Of a DNA stretch of 64,000 nt, positions 12,236 through 24,714 are shown piece by piece. The notes beneath the pieces were generated by a model. It ran no database searches. It saw only the letters and a program-made list of their open reading frames with translations, and was not told where the DNA came from. Position numbers and translations under genes: made by a program. Numbering within the stretch: position 1 is the stretch's first letter; each line of letters begins with the position of its first letter. Source of the stretch: Congeria kusceri (taxonomy: Eukaryota; Mollusca; Bivalvia; Myida; Dreissenidae); the NCBI GenBank assembly GCA_027627225.1, contig CM051029.1, positions 2,288,078-2,352,077 of the forward strand, read 5' to 3'.

Positions 12236-13430
12236 TAACAAAATAATAACTTAATTTTATATACATATTTGCATTTACATAACTTACAAAAAACAGGCAA
12301 GTTTACAAAGGTATATATTCAATGAATATTGTTAACAATGTCACAGTTAATAAGGTATGGATCCCGTACAGTCTAAAATACGTCGTTATTTCTGCTAGTA
12401 GCAGCCTAATAACACAAATAACTCTGTGCTACTAGCTAAAGTCAATCCAAGTGTTCATAATTATAAGTGCGAAAACAAGCTTATTAAACATGTGTCTGTC
12501 ATGTAACAACCCATGCTGGCGATCAGTTCACACCTTTTTTGTAATTAGTGAGAGGTGTTATCTACTGTTAATCACTTTCGCCGAACTGGTTTAACACCTA
12601 CTAATTATAATCAATTCGCAGAAACAGGGTTTCGCCGAAGCCACTATAATTCCTTAGGAATAACTGTAAATTGTTAAAATTTTCGACGAAGTGACACTCG
12701 CTTTGATCATTCACAACTTGATTGAGTGGGTGTATATGTTTCTCGATTGACGTTAGAGATTAGCTTTCACAGCAGGAATGTGTCGGTCTGCTGCAGTCAA
12801 CACACCTAATTAATTCATAAAATATACGTGCCCCGGGCGATGTTTATAAGCGCAACAGCAATTTTAGGCGCCCCGGTTATGTTCAAGTTAAAATTTAAGC
12901 GCCCCTGCACCGGGGTGCTTAAACGACCTGGGGAAGGCCCTGGCTCATAGAGCGGGATTTGTGTTGGGGAAACCCAATGAAGCTATTTTTAGAACAGCCA
13001 ATCATAAACCACGAAATCAATAGGAGAGCTTCTAGGCGATTTTGATGTTTAAGGTCATGATGTTAAAGGCCAGTTTATTTGTAAACAATCTTAACAATGG
13101 ATGTTTTTCGTAAATTTTGTTCAAAACATGTGTAACTTTATTTAGGTTGTTTTAAAATTTATATATATGATTATTAGTATCAAACATCCGTGCGCATGCA
13201 CATATTTTGAAGATAAAAACCACAAATTCATAGGAACATAGCATACCAGATAAATATCTAGATTTGTTATTTATTTTAATATGCATTTTCATGATTTGAA
13301 ACTACTGAATCACGATCAGTGCTTCTTCTTTCGATTTCAATACCATATAACATGCCAGTTGTTAAACTCAAAGGTACCTGTTCACAGATTCCCGTTCCCC
13401 CCTCCTCCGGACATTGTTTTTGACACACCC

Positions 13431-13790
13431 AGACATAAGCCCGCTCATAATTTTGATTGACGGACAAAAGCCCGCTCAATGTAAATATGTAAATTCTTTA
13501 ATTATAATTATTAATTATCACCCACACTTAGTCGGTAATTAATTGTGACTACTGTGAAGCCATGATGTTGTTGTCATTAATTATAAAATTAAGTAGCAAG
13601 TATTTGGGATATAAGAGGTATTGTAGTAGTTATGTGACCACCAGAAACGTAACAAATTAAAACATGTGCTGTAATTAGGCGTAAATTGAAATTAATCGAG
13701 GACTAAACTTTTTATACATAAAAATGGATATGTTTTTAATGAGCGGGCTTTTGTCCAGGATGACAAAAACATTGAGTGGGCTTTTGTCCT
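13431..13790. repeat. Foldback element with GGACAAAAGCCCGCTCA ends
   Basis: 'GACATAAGCCCGCTCA' and 'GGACAAAAGCCCGCTCAAT' at 13432-13480 reappear inverted as 'AATGAGCGGGCTTTTGTCC' and 'ATTGAGTGGGCTTTTGTCC' at 13739-13789. Each arm therefore carries the motif twice, with AT-rich sequence between. No coding potential; probably a MITE or foldback transposon. Confidence 0.65.
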
Positions 13791-13794
13791 GAGG

Positions 13795-14380
13795 GCTTTT
13801 GTCTGGGACAACCAAAAATCGTTTTGACAGCCAGGTTTTGATCTTTTAGTTGTCCAATGGACAACCAATTATAGTCCGGGACAACCAAAAATAGTTTTGG
13901 ACAACCAGATGATTGTGATATTTTAATTGTCTAATAGACAACCAATTATGGGAACTATGAAAAATTTGTTTGCTTATTTAATGCTTCATTAACATACTTA
14001 CTTACGATCTGAAGTGCTAAATATACTTCAACTGCGGTGGTAAAATCATCCTAAACACTGGATGAATGTATTGCTGGACGTTAACAAATTAGTATACCCC
14101 TCTGGGACTAGGTCAAATTATTGCATCATTCATAGGCCAGACACCGCAAAACTTGAGGGGTCAAAAATCCGAACAAACAAACAAAATCACGTTGTCTGAC
14201 AGCCTACAACATTATGTCAGACAACCAAATTGTAAGTCAGATGCAAACTGTGAAATAAGTAGAACTTGAAACAGATCTGTCAGACAAAATGTCTGGCGAA
14301 CACTTTGGATCTGTCTGACATTTTCAAAATGTGTCTGACAGTCTGACACATTTTGCAGTGTCTGTAGGCTGTTTCTGTAT
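13795..14380. other. Low-complexity stretch rich in 'GACAACCAA' and 'TGTCTGACA'
   Basis: The words GACAACCAA (13807-13940) and TGTCTGACA (14190-14360) recur irregularly on both strands. No gene signal was seen. It may be internal sequence of the adjoining repeats. Confidence 0.45.
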
Positions 14381-14960
14381 GCCCCCACATTAGAGGGGGG
14401 ACAATAGATTTGCCCTTGTCCGTCCGTCCATCCTCCTTCCGTCGGATTTTTGTGATAGAGTGATGAAACTTTATAAGCATATTCATCGGCATCGGGGCTT
14501 GTTCACCTGGGTATTTTGGTGCAGTTTTTTTCAGACATTGGCGAAGTTATGGCTCTTTTTTAGCCAAAATAACATTTTTGGACTTATGTCACGCGTATCT
14601 CAAAAAGTATTGCTGCCAAACGGTGAAACATTACAAACATATAAATCAGCATGTGAACTTGCGCACCTGGGTATTTTGGTGCATTTTGTTCTGACATTAG
14701 CAGAGTTATGATGCTTTTTTCAGCAAAAATAACATTTTTGTCCTTGTGTCACAGGGAACTCGAAACGTCTAACTGCTACAGCAATTAAACTTTAAATACG
14801 TATTCATTAGCATGTGAATTTGTGCACCTGGGTATTTTTGCACATTTTTTTTCTGATGTCATTGGATATATAGAGCCATTGATATTTTAGCAAAAAATGA
14901 CATTTTTTTCTGACAGTGGAGTTTTTTGACAACCAACGGAATATGGGGGCATAATTTCCA
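14380..14960 (+). repeat. Diverged tandem repeat, about three units of about 155 bp
   Basis: Blocks starting near 14456, 14620 and 14780 share 'AAC(T/A)TT(A)TAA', 'GCACCTGGGTATTTTGGTGCA', 'TCTGACATT...GAGTTATG' and 'AACATTTTTG'. A 'CCGTCCGTCC' stretch precedes them, as in abundant dispersed bivalve repeats. Frames across them are not conserved. Confidence 0.7.
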
Positions 14961-15748
14961 AGTTAAATGTTAAATGCTGTGTAGTATACAGACTTTTATG
15001 GTTCACACTTAATACTTTTGTTCGGACAACCATATGTTGCTTTGTACAACCAATTTCCAAGAAAGTGAGTGTCTGAATGACAGAAATCAGTCAAAGTTAA
15101 TTTCGATGACTGGGATAAATTGTGTTTGAATTGTATGAGTGAAGAGTCATGGAACTGCAATTACATTGCCAACACCCATGCTATTCAAAGACTGGGATGA
15201 TTTATCATACTAGCATGTAAATTAGTAGTTTCTGCTTCATAACTTATTTAAAGGCACACACAAGCAGCGCTCATGATAAGGATTGAGGAAATGAGTAACA
15301 GTTACTGTACTCTTCAAACCTTGACAAAAAGGAGTAACGCAAAAGTATAAAAGAGTATTAGTACTCTTTGTGCATAAACAATTATGGGGTAAACATTTGC
15401 ATTTTTTTTTATTTTTCATGCGCATAGCAGCAATTTAAAACAAATGCCAACATGTACTTTGTGACTAAATGTAAGTTAATTATGTGCAATATATTTCATC
15501 TGAATCTGGATTGCTTGTGTTATAACCTATTGTATATGCATAATTATATTGTACCTTAAATTGTTTTATACATTTAGATAAGATTGCAGGAACACAATAG
15601 TATAATTATATATTGAATATTGAATGCATTCTGAAATGCAATGAGTTGAATTGCAGCAGATCTACGGTAGTTTTCAATATTGGAAGAGCAATATGCTTAC
15701 GCTTATTTAACTGCACATAAATATTTTTGCTAAAGTAATTATAACATT

Positions 15749-16185
15749 CTATTATGTGAAGTTAGATTAAGACATCGAACATAGAATAAACTGTTTTATT
15801 ACACTAATGTTTTCTATGCAGTTAACCAGTAATAATTTAAAAAATTTGCAGAGTAATTAGTGCAATAGACACCTGCATATACAAATGCATAAGTTAAACT
15901 GGTTTTACCACAAAATTGTATACCTCTATGTATCTACAAAATTTTCACACAACAATAAAACCGTGTCCATGCGTGCATAAGCACAGTTCTTAAATACAGG
16001 AAATCGATCATAGACACAATCAGTCTTAACACGACTTACGAGAAAATGCAAATTCTACAAAGTTATCCACATAATTATATTGCAAACATACTTATACACC
16101 ATGAAATGCTCATTTTTATGTGCAATCAAAAAAAAAAATCATTTCCATTCTTTGTCTGATATCTTATTCCAACTTCACATAATAG
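15749..16185. mobile_element. MITE with ends CTATTATGTGAAGTT
   Basis: The left end CTATTATGTGAAGTTAGA (15749) faces its inverted copy TCCAACTTCACATAATAG (ends 16185), with further inverted match into AAGACATC/GATATCTT. The interior is noncoding. A shorter relative with the same ends and a shared inner 'CTGTCCATGCATGC'-like block lies at 33302-33604, which supports a family of nonautonomous DNA transposons. Confidence 0.8.
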
Positions 16186-17459
16186 TATGTTCTATATATA
16201 TTTTCGTTTTGAGGCGAAATTGTTTTGGCTGGTCAACCGACACGAGAAGCAGACGCCATTATCCCATTTTCAATTTACAAAAAATCGATACAGACTGCTG
16301 CTCTGAAAAGTATACCGAATCAGAAAAAATATATCGTACACCAGTATGTATCCAGACTCGTAACAGTTGTCTCCCCTGCTCGGGGCTAATATCCACTAAT
16401 TTATTGGAACTTCAGTACGCTGATAAAACGAAACGTTTTGCGTAATGCACATTATTTCTGCGTAATCAATACGCACAAAAATGACATTAATGCGTATTTG
16501 ATTGAATTTATGTGCGTATTTACGCCGATACGCCCCTTATCAAGAGCGTTGCACAAGTCAAGACAAAACATAGATTTTACAAGTTACAAGTTGAGACTTT
16601 ACAAGGAAATAAACTAAGGCATTATGAGCAAAACCAGGCTGTAACCTGATGATTCTTATCAATCTTGTTGTTTGTATATTTTCTTGCAGCTTAAAGCTAG
16701 TCTGGGAGATGGAGAAGACAGATCTATTAAGGTAAAATAAATCGTGCTTTATTAAAGGGGCGTACCAACGGTATTTCCCCCAAATCTAGATACATATTAA
16801 CACAATGCATATTGCCATATTTATGAATATATTTGTCTAGAAGGCAAGCAATAATATATTAATGGAATCATTAAGAAAAAAATATATACAGTGCAAACAG
16901 ATGTTTTTGGACATCCGGTTGCAGTAGGATTTCAATCCACGCCTTCAGACTCCGTACTTCAATGAAAATATCCCCACACTACAGCACCGTTATCAATAGT
17001 GTGCATGCGTATAATAGGAATTAATGTGGATTTCATTCATAACGAATTTACTACTTTTACTTATTCTCCACTCCCACAAAAAGTGTCACAGGGACAACTT
17101 TTTAATTCAAATTATAATTATAAAATTATATATTTTACTGATGGTTTATAAAAATGAAACCTATAATGCGTAAAGCAATCACGTCATAAATACTTCTAAA
17201 AAGATAATTTTATTTTTGAAACTTTAATACCCTATAAGCTTTCAATACGCCTCTTTAAAAGCAGTTTTTAGCTCTACTTTTCAAAAGCTAGTAAGTTTGA
17301 CAAGCACAATAAAAGACTGCTCTTGTTAAACTATACAAGTACCTGTGTAAATACTGTATATCAAATACGTTGGATAGGAATTGAACATTTTTGTGAACAC
17401 CCAAGTGACATTTATCAAGCGTCTCTTTCAAAATCGCGTAATTATACAGTTTAGGTGGG

Positions 17460-18245
17460 CATAGAGGAGTGAGTTTCTTGGTCCATCAGTCGGTTGGTGT
17501 TTTTTATTTCCAGTTGATAACTAGAGAACAGCTTGACATATTTAAATATATTGGTACTCATTTTGTAAAAACATAATATACAAGTCAAGTTTGAATTTGG
17601 TTACAAATTTTGACTGAGTTATTGCCTCTTTTTGACTAAAATTCCTTAAAAAATGGTTTCCTGGAAGATAACTCAAGAATGGCTTGACATATTCAAAATA
17701 GTGTTTGGTATACACATGCAACATCATACAATACAGGTCAAGTTTGTTTTTGGTTACAAAACACTAAATTTTGACAGAGCTACTGCCCTTTTTCTACTAA
17801 AATTCTCTAAAAACATGGTTTCCAGATGATAAGACAATAAAGGCTTGACAAAATCAAATAATATTTGGTACACGTTTGTCAAATCATAAAGTACAGGTCA
17901 GGTTCAATGTTAGTTATTGCTCCTTTTTCGACTAACATTCCATAAAAATGTGGTTTCAGCATGATATGTGTGATTAAAGAAAGGCTTGACATATTCAAAT
18001 AATTTTTGGTACACATGTCTGACATAATTCGACTTTGGTTACAAACCACTATATTTTGGACTTTTTCACAAATGTAAGTTATTTTAGGTACATTGATGTA
18101 ACATAATACAATATAGGTCAATATAGGTCAAGATCGAGTTTAGCTACAGACCACCTAAAGTTGATTGAGTTATTTATGCACCTAGTTTTGTGACAAAGTC
18201 ATATTGTGGCGGTATATTCGTCACTCTTGTGACAATTCGACAATT
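17460..18245. repeat. Diverged tandem repeat, units of about 150-165 bp, in a SET-gene intron
   Basis: Blocks near 17520, 17680, 17825 and 17960 share 'GCTTGACATATT', 'GGTACACATG', 'CAGGTCAAGTTT', 'TTGGTTACAAA' and 'GAGTTATTGCC(T)CTTTTTGAC'. The right edge 'TATATTCGTCACTCTTGTGACAATTC' (18213-18240) recurs at 26409-26434, where more diverged units precede it, so both belong to one dispersed family. Confidence 0.7.
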
Positions 18246-19192
18246 CCAGCTCTATCAAACTTTCAAAAGTATAATTTCTAACTACATAGACCAAATGTAA
18301 TACTTTAAAAATATACATTTGCGTCATAAGATATGATGAAAAATATTCTGTCAGCCATTATTTAATTTTTAGAAAGTAAAAGCAGTATAAAGAACAAAAC
18401 GTTGTGTAACTGTCAAATTATTAATATAGATCACGTAGATTGAACTATTTCTGCAACAAAATAATGGTATTAATTTTATTGTAAATTTTACTTAATTCAT
18501 TTATGCATTGTACTCACTAACAAGTGGCCACAAGTTAAAAAGAAACAATACTGTTCATATGTTCATGTCTCCATATCAGCTTTGTATGTTTCAGAAAATT
18601 AGAGTCTCCCCTGACCAAGAGGCTCAATACTATATAAATTGTGGGTTGGACAGGGACGGTTTTTGTGTTCGCTACATTTCCGATTATAAAGGTAAAAGGT
18701 GTTATATATACAGAAAATAAATAACACATTTCTCGCATTTACATTTTGCTTCAACGAAGTCGTGTTCAGATTCTTATAAATTTCTTTTGTAAATATTGTG
18801 TGCTCAATTAGTTCTTAAATGTCACACTTAAATGTTTGTAAGGTAGCCTATGTATGTAAAGCAATTTGCCCTCTTTATTCATAAAATTGCATGACTACCA
18901 TAAATCATGCAGGTGAACCCCATCACTCATTTACCATGAGTCATTTCATAAGAGTATTCATAAAATTTGTTGCGCTTGAAAGTTTTCATATGTACTTTTT
19001 CCTGTATGTTTTGGTGTTTTTGCAACAACGGAACTTCCAACATGGAGATTTTTTACTCCAGTATTCGGGAGAAAAGATAACAAAAACTGAAGGGTTGGAG
19101 CGACTGAAAAGCAAACATTCTGAGCACAAGTGTTTCTTTTACGAATACTTAGGAAAGCACTGGTGGTATGTAAACAGAATATTGATATTCTA

Positions 19193-19931
19193 ATTTATCA
19201 TACCACTGTGCTGATATCGACCTGATACAAAAGTGCCTGATATATTTTTTATATCACGTCAGTAGCGTTTATATCAGTCAATGTTTGGAGGTACGTCATA
19301 TTACTGGTACTCGGGATCAACTATAAAGTCAACATTTTCAGTAAAAACGATTCAAATGCAACAAAACAAACAATTTGATACCAAAAACATATACAGTTTA
19401 ATAAATCATTGTTAATCGTCATAAATCACTTAAACGTTATTTTTTAAATATTGACATAAACCCGCACTTTGGTAGTGAGTGGTATGACGTCATTAGTGGA
19501 ACAATAAAACACCCATATGCAGTTATTCAATAAATTCCAAATAAAAGCAATAAAATCACTATACGTAATCATTTTATGGTGTGCCTTAAAGATTTTTACC
19601 AAAACATCGTGAAATTTTTTATTTCAATACACAACTCCAAAATAGCGTCTCCAAATAATTAGGCGACATGTGTTTTCAGACGAAATTGATCATTGCTTCC
19701 CATTTCAGTTTACATTTGCAATATAATATGAATGAACGAGTGTATAATCTATGTTTTTGAAGTGAAAACAGCTCAGTTTTGATAACAAACTGTTAATAAT
19801 AAGTTATTATCCAGTCAACTTTTAGAATTCCATATAACTACATATACGTGAACGTGTAAAAGCCGGCTCAGCAAAATCAGCGCTGCTTAGAGTTTAAAAA
19901 AAAAAAAAAAAAAAAAAGTGGTATGATAAAT
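19193..19931. mobile_element. MITE-like unit with 14-bp perfect inverted ends ATTTATCATACCAC
   Basis: ATTTATCATACCAC at 19193-19206 is matched by GTGGTATGATAAAT at 19918-19931. The interior (about 740 bp) is noncoding and ends in a poly-A run (19900-19917). It lies just 3' of the second SET exon. Confidence 0.6.
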
Positions 19932-20082
19932 AGAAAAACAGGGTTACTTCCTGGTCTTGTGTAATATTTCAGGTTCGGCACGAATAAAATAACGGCTCGG
20001 CAAGCCTCGCCATTATATTATTCTAAACCTCACCTGATATATTACACAAGACCAAGCAGTAACCTGTTATTCTCTATATGAA
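19932..20082. repeat. Foldback hairpin with arms of about 40 bp
   Basis: 'GGTCTTGTGTAATAT(T/A)TCAGG' at 19953-19974 has its inverted copy 'CCTGATATATTACACAAGACC' at 20033-20053, and the flanking 'ACAGG(G)TTACT' also pairs. The spacer of about 60 bp is itself GC-richer (CGGCTCGGCAAGCCTCG). It could form a cruciform or be a short MITE. Confidence 0.7.
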
Positions 20083-20849
20083 CACTACTGGTCATACAGT
20101 TTTAGTTTTCTGGTTACAAACTTGATCATTTTTGAATGGATGACTTTTGCCATTTTGAATTAGATGTTATATGTGGTAAAGGACAAACATGTTAAAGATT
20201 AGCAGTTAATATGGTTATGTATTTCTGATCTATAAAATATGTTACGAGGTGTTCAATAATTGATTGATACATGTATGATATGGTAATAAAGTTTTCATAC
20301 AGTGCTCTTGATAAATATTGAGTTAAAAGTGTACTAGTACTCCCTAAATTTAACAATAAAGGGGTATTTGCTCCAAATTAGACACAATTCATAGCAGCCA
20401 TTTTGATGATAACTTAAGTTTACATTTTTCTGTTAACTTTTACATTTACAAAGATTCATTTTGGTGTCAATTGTTACCGTAAAGTGATGGCATTTGTTTA
20501 CAAAAGTGAAATCTAATCTGGCAGTTTTCCTTGTCTGACTGTTTTGATAAAGTTTGAAAATGTTTTCACATGAAAACACTAGTTGGAGTTTGGAATAACT
20601 TTACATTGACATAGTTCTTTGGTAACTCACAGAAATTCATTTCAAGTTATGAAATGACATGAATGCCTCTCACTGCCAGCATAGTTCATGTGGGGATTTC
20701 CTTGTTTCGCTGTATTGAAAATCTTAAAAACCAATGGACCAATGTGAGTATGCCTAACAGGAATGTTCTTTATTGACCCTATAATTTCTACCTTTAAATG
20801 ATTTTGATTATATAAAGTACCAGTGTATGGTAGATGGTGTAACTTTTAG

Positions 20850-21664
20850 CTGACCTGAGCATGAAGTGCTCGGTGAGCTATTGGTATAGGACATCTCCTG
20901 CGTCATCCGTCAGTCCGTCGTCCGTACGCCATCAACAATTTAGTTTGTTCTCACGCTAGAGACTTTATTTTGTATTCAATCTTAACCAAACTTGCACAGT
21001 TTGTGTATGACCATTACATCTCGGTTGGAATTTATATTGGGCCAGATCACACCAGTAACACTAGAGTTATTGCCCCTTTTTCATGCACAAAATGGCAAAT
21101 TTGCCTTTTTGCAGCATAAATACTTTATTTTTCATTGAATCTTCACCAAACTTCCATAGTTTATGTATGAGTATCAGATCTCAGCAGAGGCCTAAAATGG
21201 GAAAGATTGTGATACATACAGTGGAGTTATTGCCCTTTGTTTGTGAAGGAAAATACAAAAATGGACATTATTCAGGTTAGAAAGTTCATTTTTCATCCAA
21301 TCTTCACAAAACGTGCACAGTTTGTCTGTGACCATAACATTACAGGTGAGGTCAAATATAAGCAAGATTGGGCCAACATTATGGCAGTTATTGCCCTTTG
21401 CTTTTGAAAAAAAAATGCAAAAATTGACATCATTCAGGATAGAGTCTTCATTTTTCATCCAATCTTCACCATTCTTGCAGTTTGTCTATGACCATATGAT
21501 AATTATAAGTAAGGTCAAATTTAAGCACGATTGGGCCAGACATTGAGAGTTATTGCCTTTTGTTGGGAATAAAATACCAAAAATGGAAATTATTCAGGAT
21601 ATAGGCTTCATTTTTCATCCACTCCTCAGGTGAGCGCTTTGGGCCATAATGGCCCTCTTGTTTC
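20850..21664. repeat. Dispersed bivalve-type repeat bounded by GCTGACCTGAGC / CTCAGGTGAGCG
   Basis: It opens with 'AGCTGACCTGAGCATGAAGTGCTCGGTGAGC' and closes with 'CTCAGGTGAGCGCTTTGGGCCATAATGGCCCTCTTGTTT'. Inside, about four units of about 120-150 bp repeat 'TTCATTTTTCATCCAATCTTCAC', 'TTTGT(C/G)TATGACCAT' and 'GAGTTATTGCCCTTTG'. Fragments of the same family occur at 22590-22700 and 30608-31160. I recognise this pattern from molluscan genomes in general; frames in it are spurious. Confidence 0.75.
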
Positions 21665-22164
21665 TACATTGTATATATACAGCTTTCAGTCATATGTGCA
21701 ACTTAGATCTGCTTTGTTACTTTTATGTATTTCAGTATTGATGCTGAAGCCACTACAAACCATATTTGCCAGTTCGTGAACGATGCTGACAAGAAAGAAT
21801 CAAATTCAATAATGAAACTGAAAGTTTATGATAAGAAAGATTACTTATGTCTTTTTGCAAAATCTGACATAAGTGCGGGGGATGAAATACTGTATGATTA
21901 CGGTGATTCCGAAAACCTGTGGTGGAGGAAGAAGGTATTTATATATATGTAATTTTAGCTTTCAAATTATCATGATTTTCTTGACACTCATTGAAAGGCT
22001 GTAGTTTATAAAATATGGAAAATACATCATTTTGAGGTCGTTATAGTTATTGGTTAAGGCCCGAGGAGCGCAAGGGTTTTAACGCATTTTAAGGGCCTCT
22101 GCAAATGTTAACGAACGAAAAATCATACATCTAGAGAAATAAAATCGAAACAATAAGATAATTG

Positions 22165-22345
22165 TCTATAAAATCATTCTTTATAGTATAGCGTAACCCA
22201 AATTTGCGCACCTTATGGCGAAATATAAATCGATTCAGCAAAAAAGCTGGGCTGCAAAGGCACGTGAATTTACTGATTAATAGACCTTTTTCCTAAAAAG
22301 AGGCCGCTTTTTGTTTGTTAACACACCACTATAACAGACCGAAAA
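22165..22345. repeat. Left copy of a widely spaced inverted repeat (partner 27240-27425)
   Basis: 'CTTTATAGTATA', 'GTAACCCAAA', 'GCGCACCT', 'CTGCAAAGGCACGTGAATTTACTGATTAATAGACC' (given here in pieces of the same tract) and 'GTTAACACACC' all recur in reverse complement and in reverse order at 27240-27425. The two copies enclose about 4.9 kb of the SET gene, including two small exons and the 53-bp arrays. Confidence 0.75.
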
Positions 22346-22589
22346 AGCTATGCTATAACACAGATATAAGTATGTTTTTTTTATTACTAAGCTAAAATTA
22401 GGTCTACATCAAGGATACTTAATAATACTTTTTTGGGGTATAAGAACCTTAAATGGCTTTTACTTCATAGGAAAACCAACTTGACCAGTATTCATTTGGT
22501 AATGGTTTCATTATTGTGATTTATTTTTTATGTTATTTGTAATTTTATATTTTTTTATCTTAAGGTTTTCTCATTTTGTTGTATTTTTA

Positions 22590-23500
22590 AGCTCACCTGA
22601 GCAAAAAATAACATGTTAAAAGGGACATTACTTAGAATAATGACCTTATTTGTTCACCCAATTTAGACCAGACATGTACGGTTTGTCTATGACCATACAT
22701 TCTTTAACACATATGAACATAGAATGGGTAGATAGTAATAAACCTGCAGGCTACCATAACAGAGACACTACAAAATGGAAAACATGACTTGACAGTTGCT
22801 ATTATCTTTCTGAATCAGAGTGTAACACTTTAAACCCAATATTGCCAGTATATATAAACCCTCTTGACCCTAATTGTCTATGAAAATGAGTTGTTTGTAA
22901 GTTAAGAAATAAATTTTTTTATGACTGACTAAGGCCCGTCACTCTGACTTGCACTTTAGCAGAATTATGCCCTTTTCTGTACTTAGAAAACTCAAGTCCT
23001 ATAAATCAGACCTGTAATTTAGCAGAATTATGCCCATTTGTGTACTAAAAAAATATAGTTAAAGTTTGCTTGTAACCTCTCCATATCACTATTTCTACTG
23101 CAGATATTCGATTGAAACTTCCCACATGTCTTCAGAAGTCATTATGTAAGGTTACCCACCAACTCTGATCTGCAACCAGATTTATGCCCATTTTTGTACT
23201 AAGAAAATTAAGGTTAAAGTTTGCAAGCAAGAAGTTTGTATCTTTGTATCCATTACATAGTTACGTTCTAATAAAATGTCATACGTGTTCAGGGTCATAA
23301 TATATGGTCACTGGCGAATGCCAATAATTATGGCCAGTATTTTAGCCAAATTAAGCCGCTTTTTTGTACTTAGGAATATATTCAGGTAAAAAATGTGCAT
23401 GCAAGAACATGTTTCTTTGACTAGTACAGATATTTAATTGCAACTTCACATGTCTATGGGGTCATACGAGGTCACTTCCAGTATATGTTATTATCTAAGC
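22590..23500. repeat. Diverged internal repeats with 'AGCAGAATTATGCCC'
   Basis: Blocks near 22920, 22990, 23140 and 23330 share 'TTATGCCC(A)TTTTTGTACT(T/A)AG(A)AAA' and 'CACATGTCT...GTCAT'. A single related block lies at 33690-33860. Dispersed repeat family, no coding signal. Confidence 0.6.
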
Positions 23501-24714
23501 AGAATTAATAGCTGAGCAGGCTGTCTTGGGACATGTCTCGTTGATAATCAAGGTTTTACCTCGGAGCTGAGGGCTAATTAGCAACACAAGTACATGTAAC
23601 TTCAGACCTTTACCACATGCCTCTGAAAACCTGTCACAATAGTTATGCAATCATCTTTGCCAGTCCTCATAGAGTTTGTCAGGCCATCATGACATTTTTC
23701 CCTTTTTATTTTGTTTGTTGTTAGATTTAGTATGTTTTAAATACAAATGCCATGATTATTTCTAAGAAACCCATCATTTCATATCATTAACATTTTGTTC
23801 AAAGATGCTGAAATCTTGTTTGTTGACACATACAACACGAAAACAACTGGTTTTCTTTGATAAATTGTTGTTTTATAGTGTGTTTTTAAATTGTGCTTAA
23901 TGCAGGTCTTAGTTTTGTATTCATGTGCATTTTCAAGTACACTTACAAATACATTTATTACGTATTTATTGATCACAGAAAAGACCATATTTTCTATTAA
24001 ACAAACATGGGACACTATTAATTTTCCAAAGTATATTCAAACCATCATAGTTTGACTGTGAAACGACTGTAATAATACTCTCAAAGCAAGTAAACAATCT
24101 GCACTGTTCAAGTAAAGTTCTGTATTAAAACACCTTTGAAACATGAGTCTGCAATTAAATGCTTTTAAGGGTGTTTTTTTGGAGAATAAATACCAGTATG
24201 GAATGTTACCATTTCTGGTAATTGGCACTTATTTTATATGTTCTTTCTTTTAAAGATACTGATTCAGATCTTTTGATGTGGACAAGTTCCAGACTTATTC
24301 AGGGAGTGATGAATATATTAGTGAAACAGATAGTGGAGAATCTTCTATAGGTATGAAACAAACATATTATTAGATAATTGAAAGAAAAAAGCACACACAC
24401 ACACTAACATTTATGTTGAAAGACTCAAGAACAGTTGGTCACCTCATATATTTTATGCATGATGATAATCTTGTTCAGGATATATAGTTTAATTAGATTT
24501 TTGCATTAATGAAATGGTTAATACCATTATGTTTTATAATAAAAATTTAATATGTTACTGTTAAATGTTTGTTAGAACTTACGTATTCTTTTATTTTGTT
24601 TAGTTCCAGTTCAAAGAGAAACAAATCAGAGGTAATGCATTTGCCTATTATTCTCTAATATATTAATTTACTTCCTACAGAAATCCTCCAAATACATTCT
24701 GATATCACTTAATT

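Larger units (their letters stand above)
7239..12942. mobile_element. DNA-transposon-like unit with inverted ends CAGGGCCTTCCCCAGG, carrying a nested LINE
   Basis: The 16-mer CAGGGCCTTCCCCAGG at 7239-7254 recurs as its perfect reverse complement at 12927-12942. Next to the ends, both sides carry GC-rich 'GCGC(T/C)CCGG' sequence (7270s; 12870-12915). Further in, 'TTTCGGCGAA' at 8311-8375 is answered by 'TTCGCCGAA' at 12568-12640, so the arms are inverted over more than 1 kb. No transposase frame was found; the centre is filled by the LINE at about 8.5-12.1 kb. CAGGG-type ends resemble hAT-like families, but no matching 8-bp target duplication is evident, so the class is open. Confidence 0.65.

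Noticed and set aside
16080..16445. A 121-residue plus-strand frame
   Set aside because: Its 5' part lies inside a MITE with inverted ends, and the translation has no recognisable domain or splice context.
18508..18738. Short frames on both strands over the first SET exon (MYSLTSGHK... and the minus-strand frame)
   Set aside because: The plus-strand exon proper starts at the acceptor at 18595. The upstream codons are intronic, and the minus frame is its shadow.
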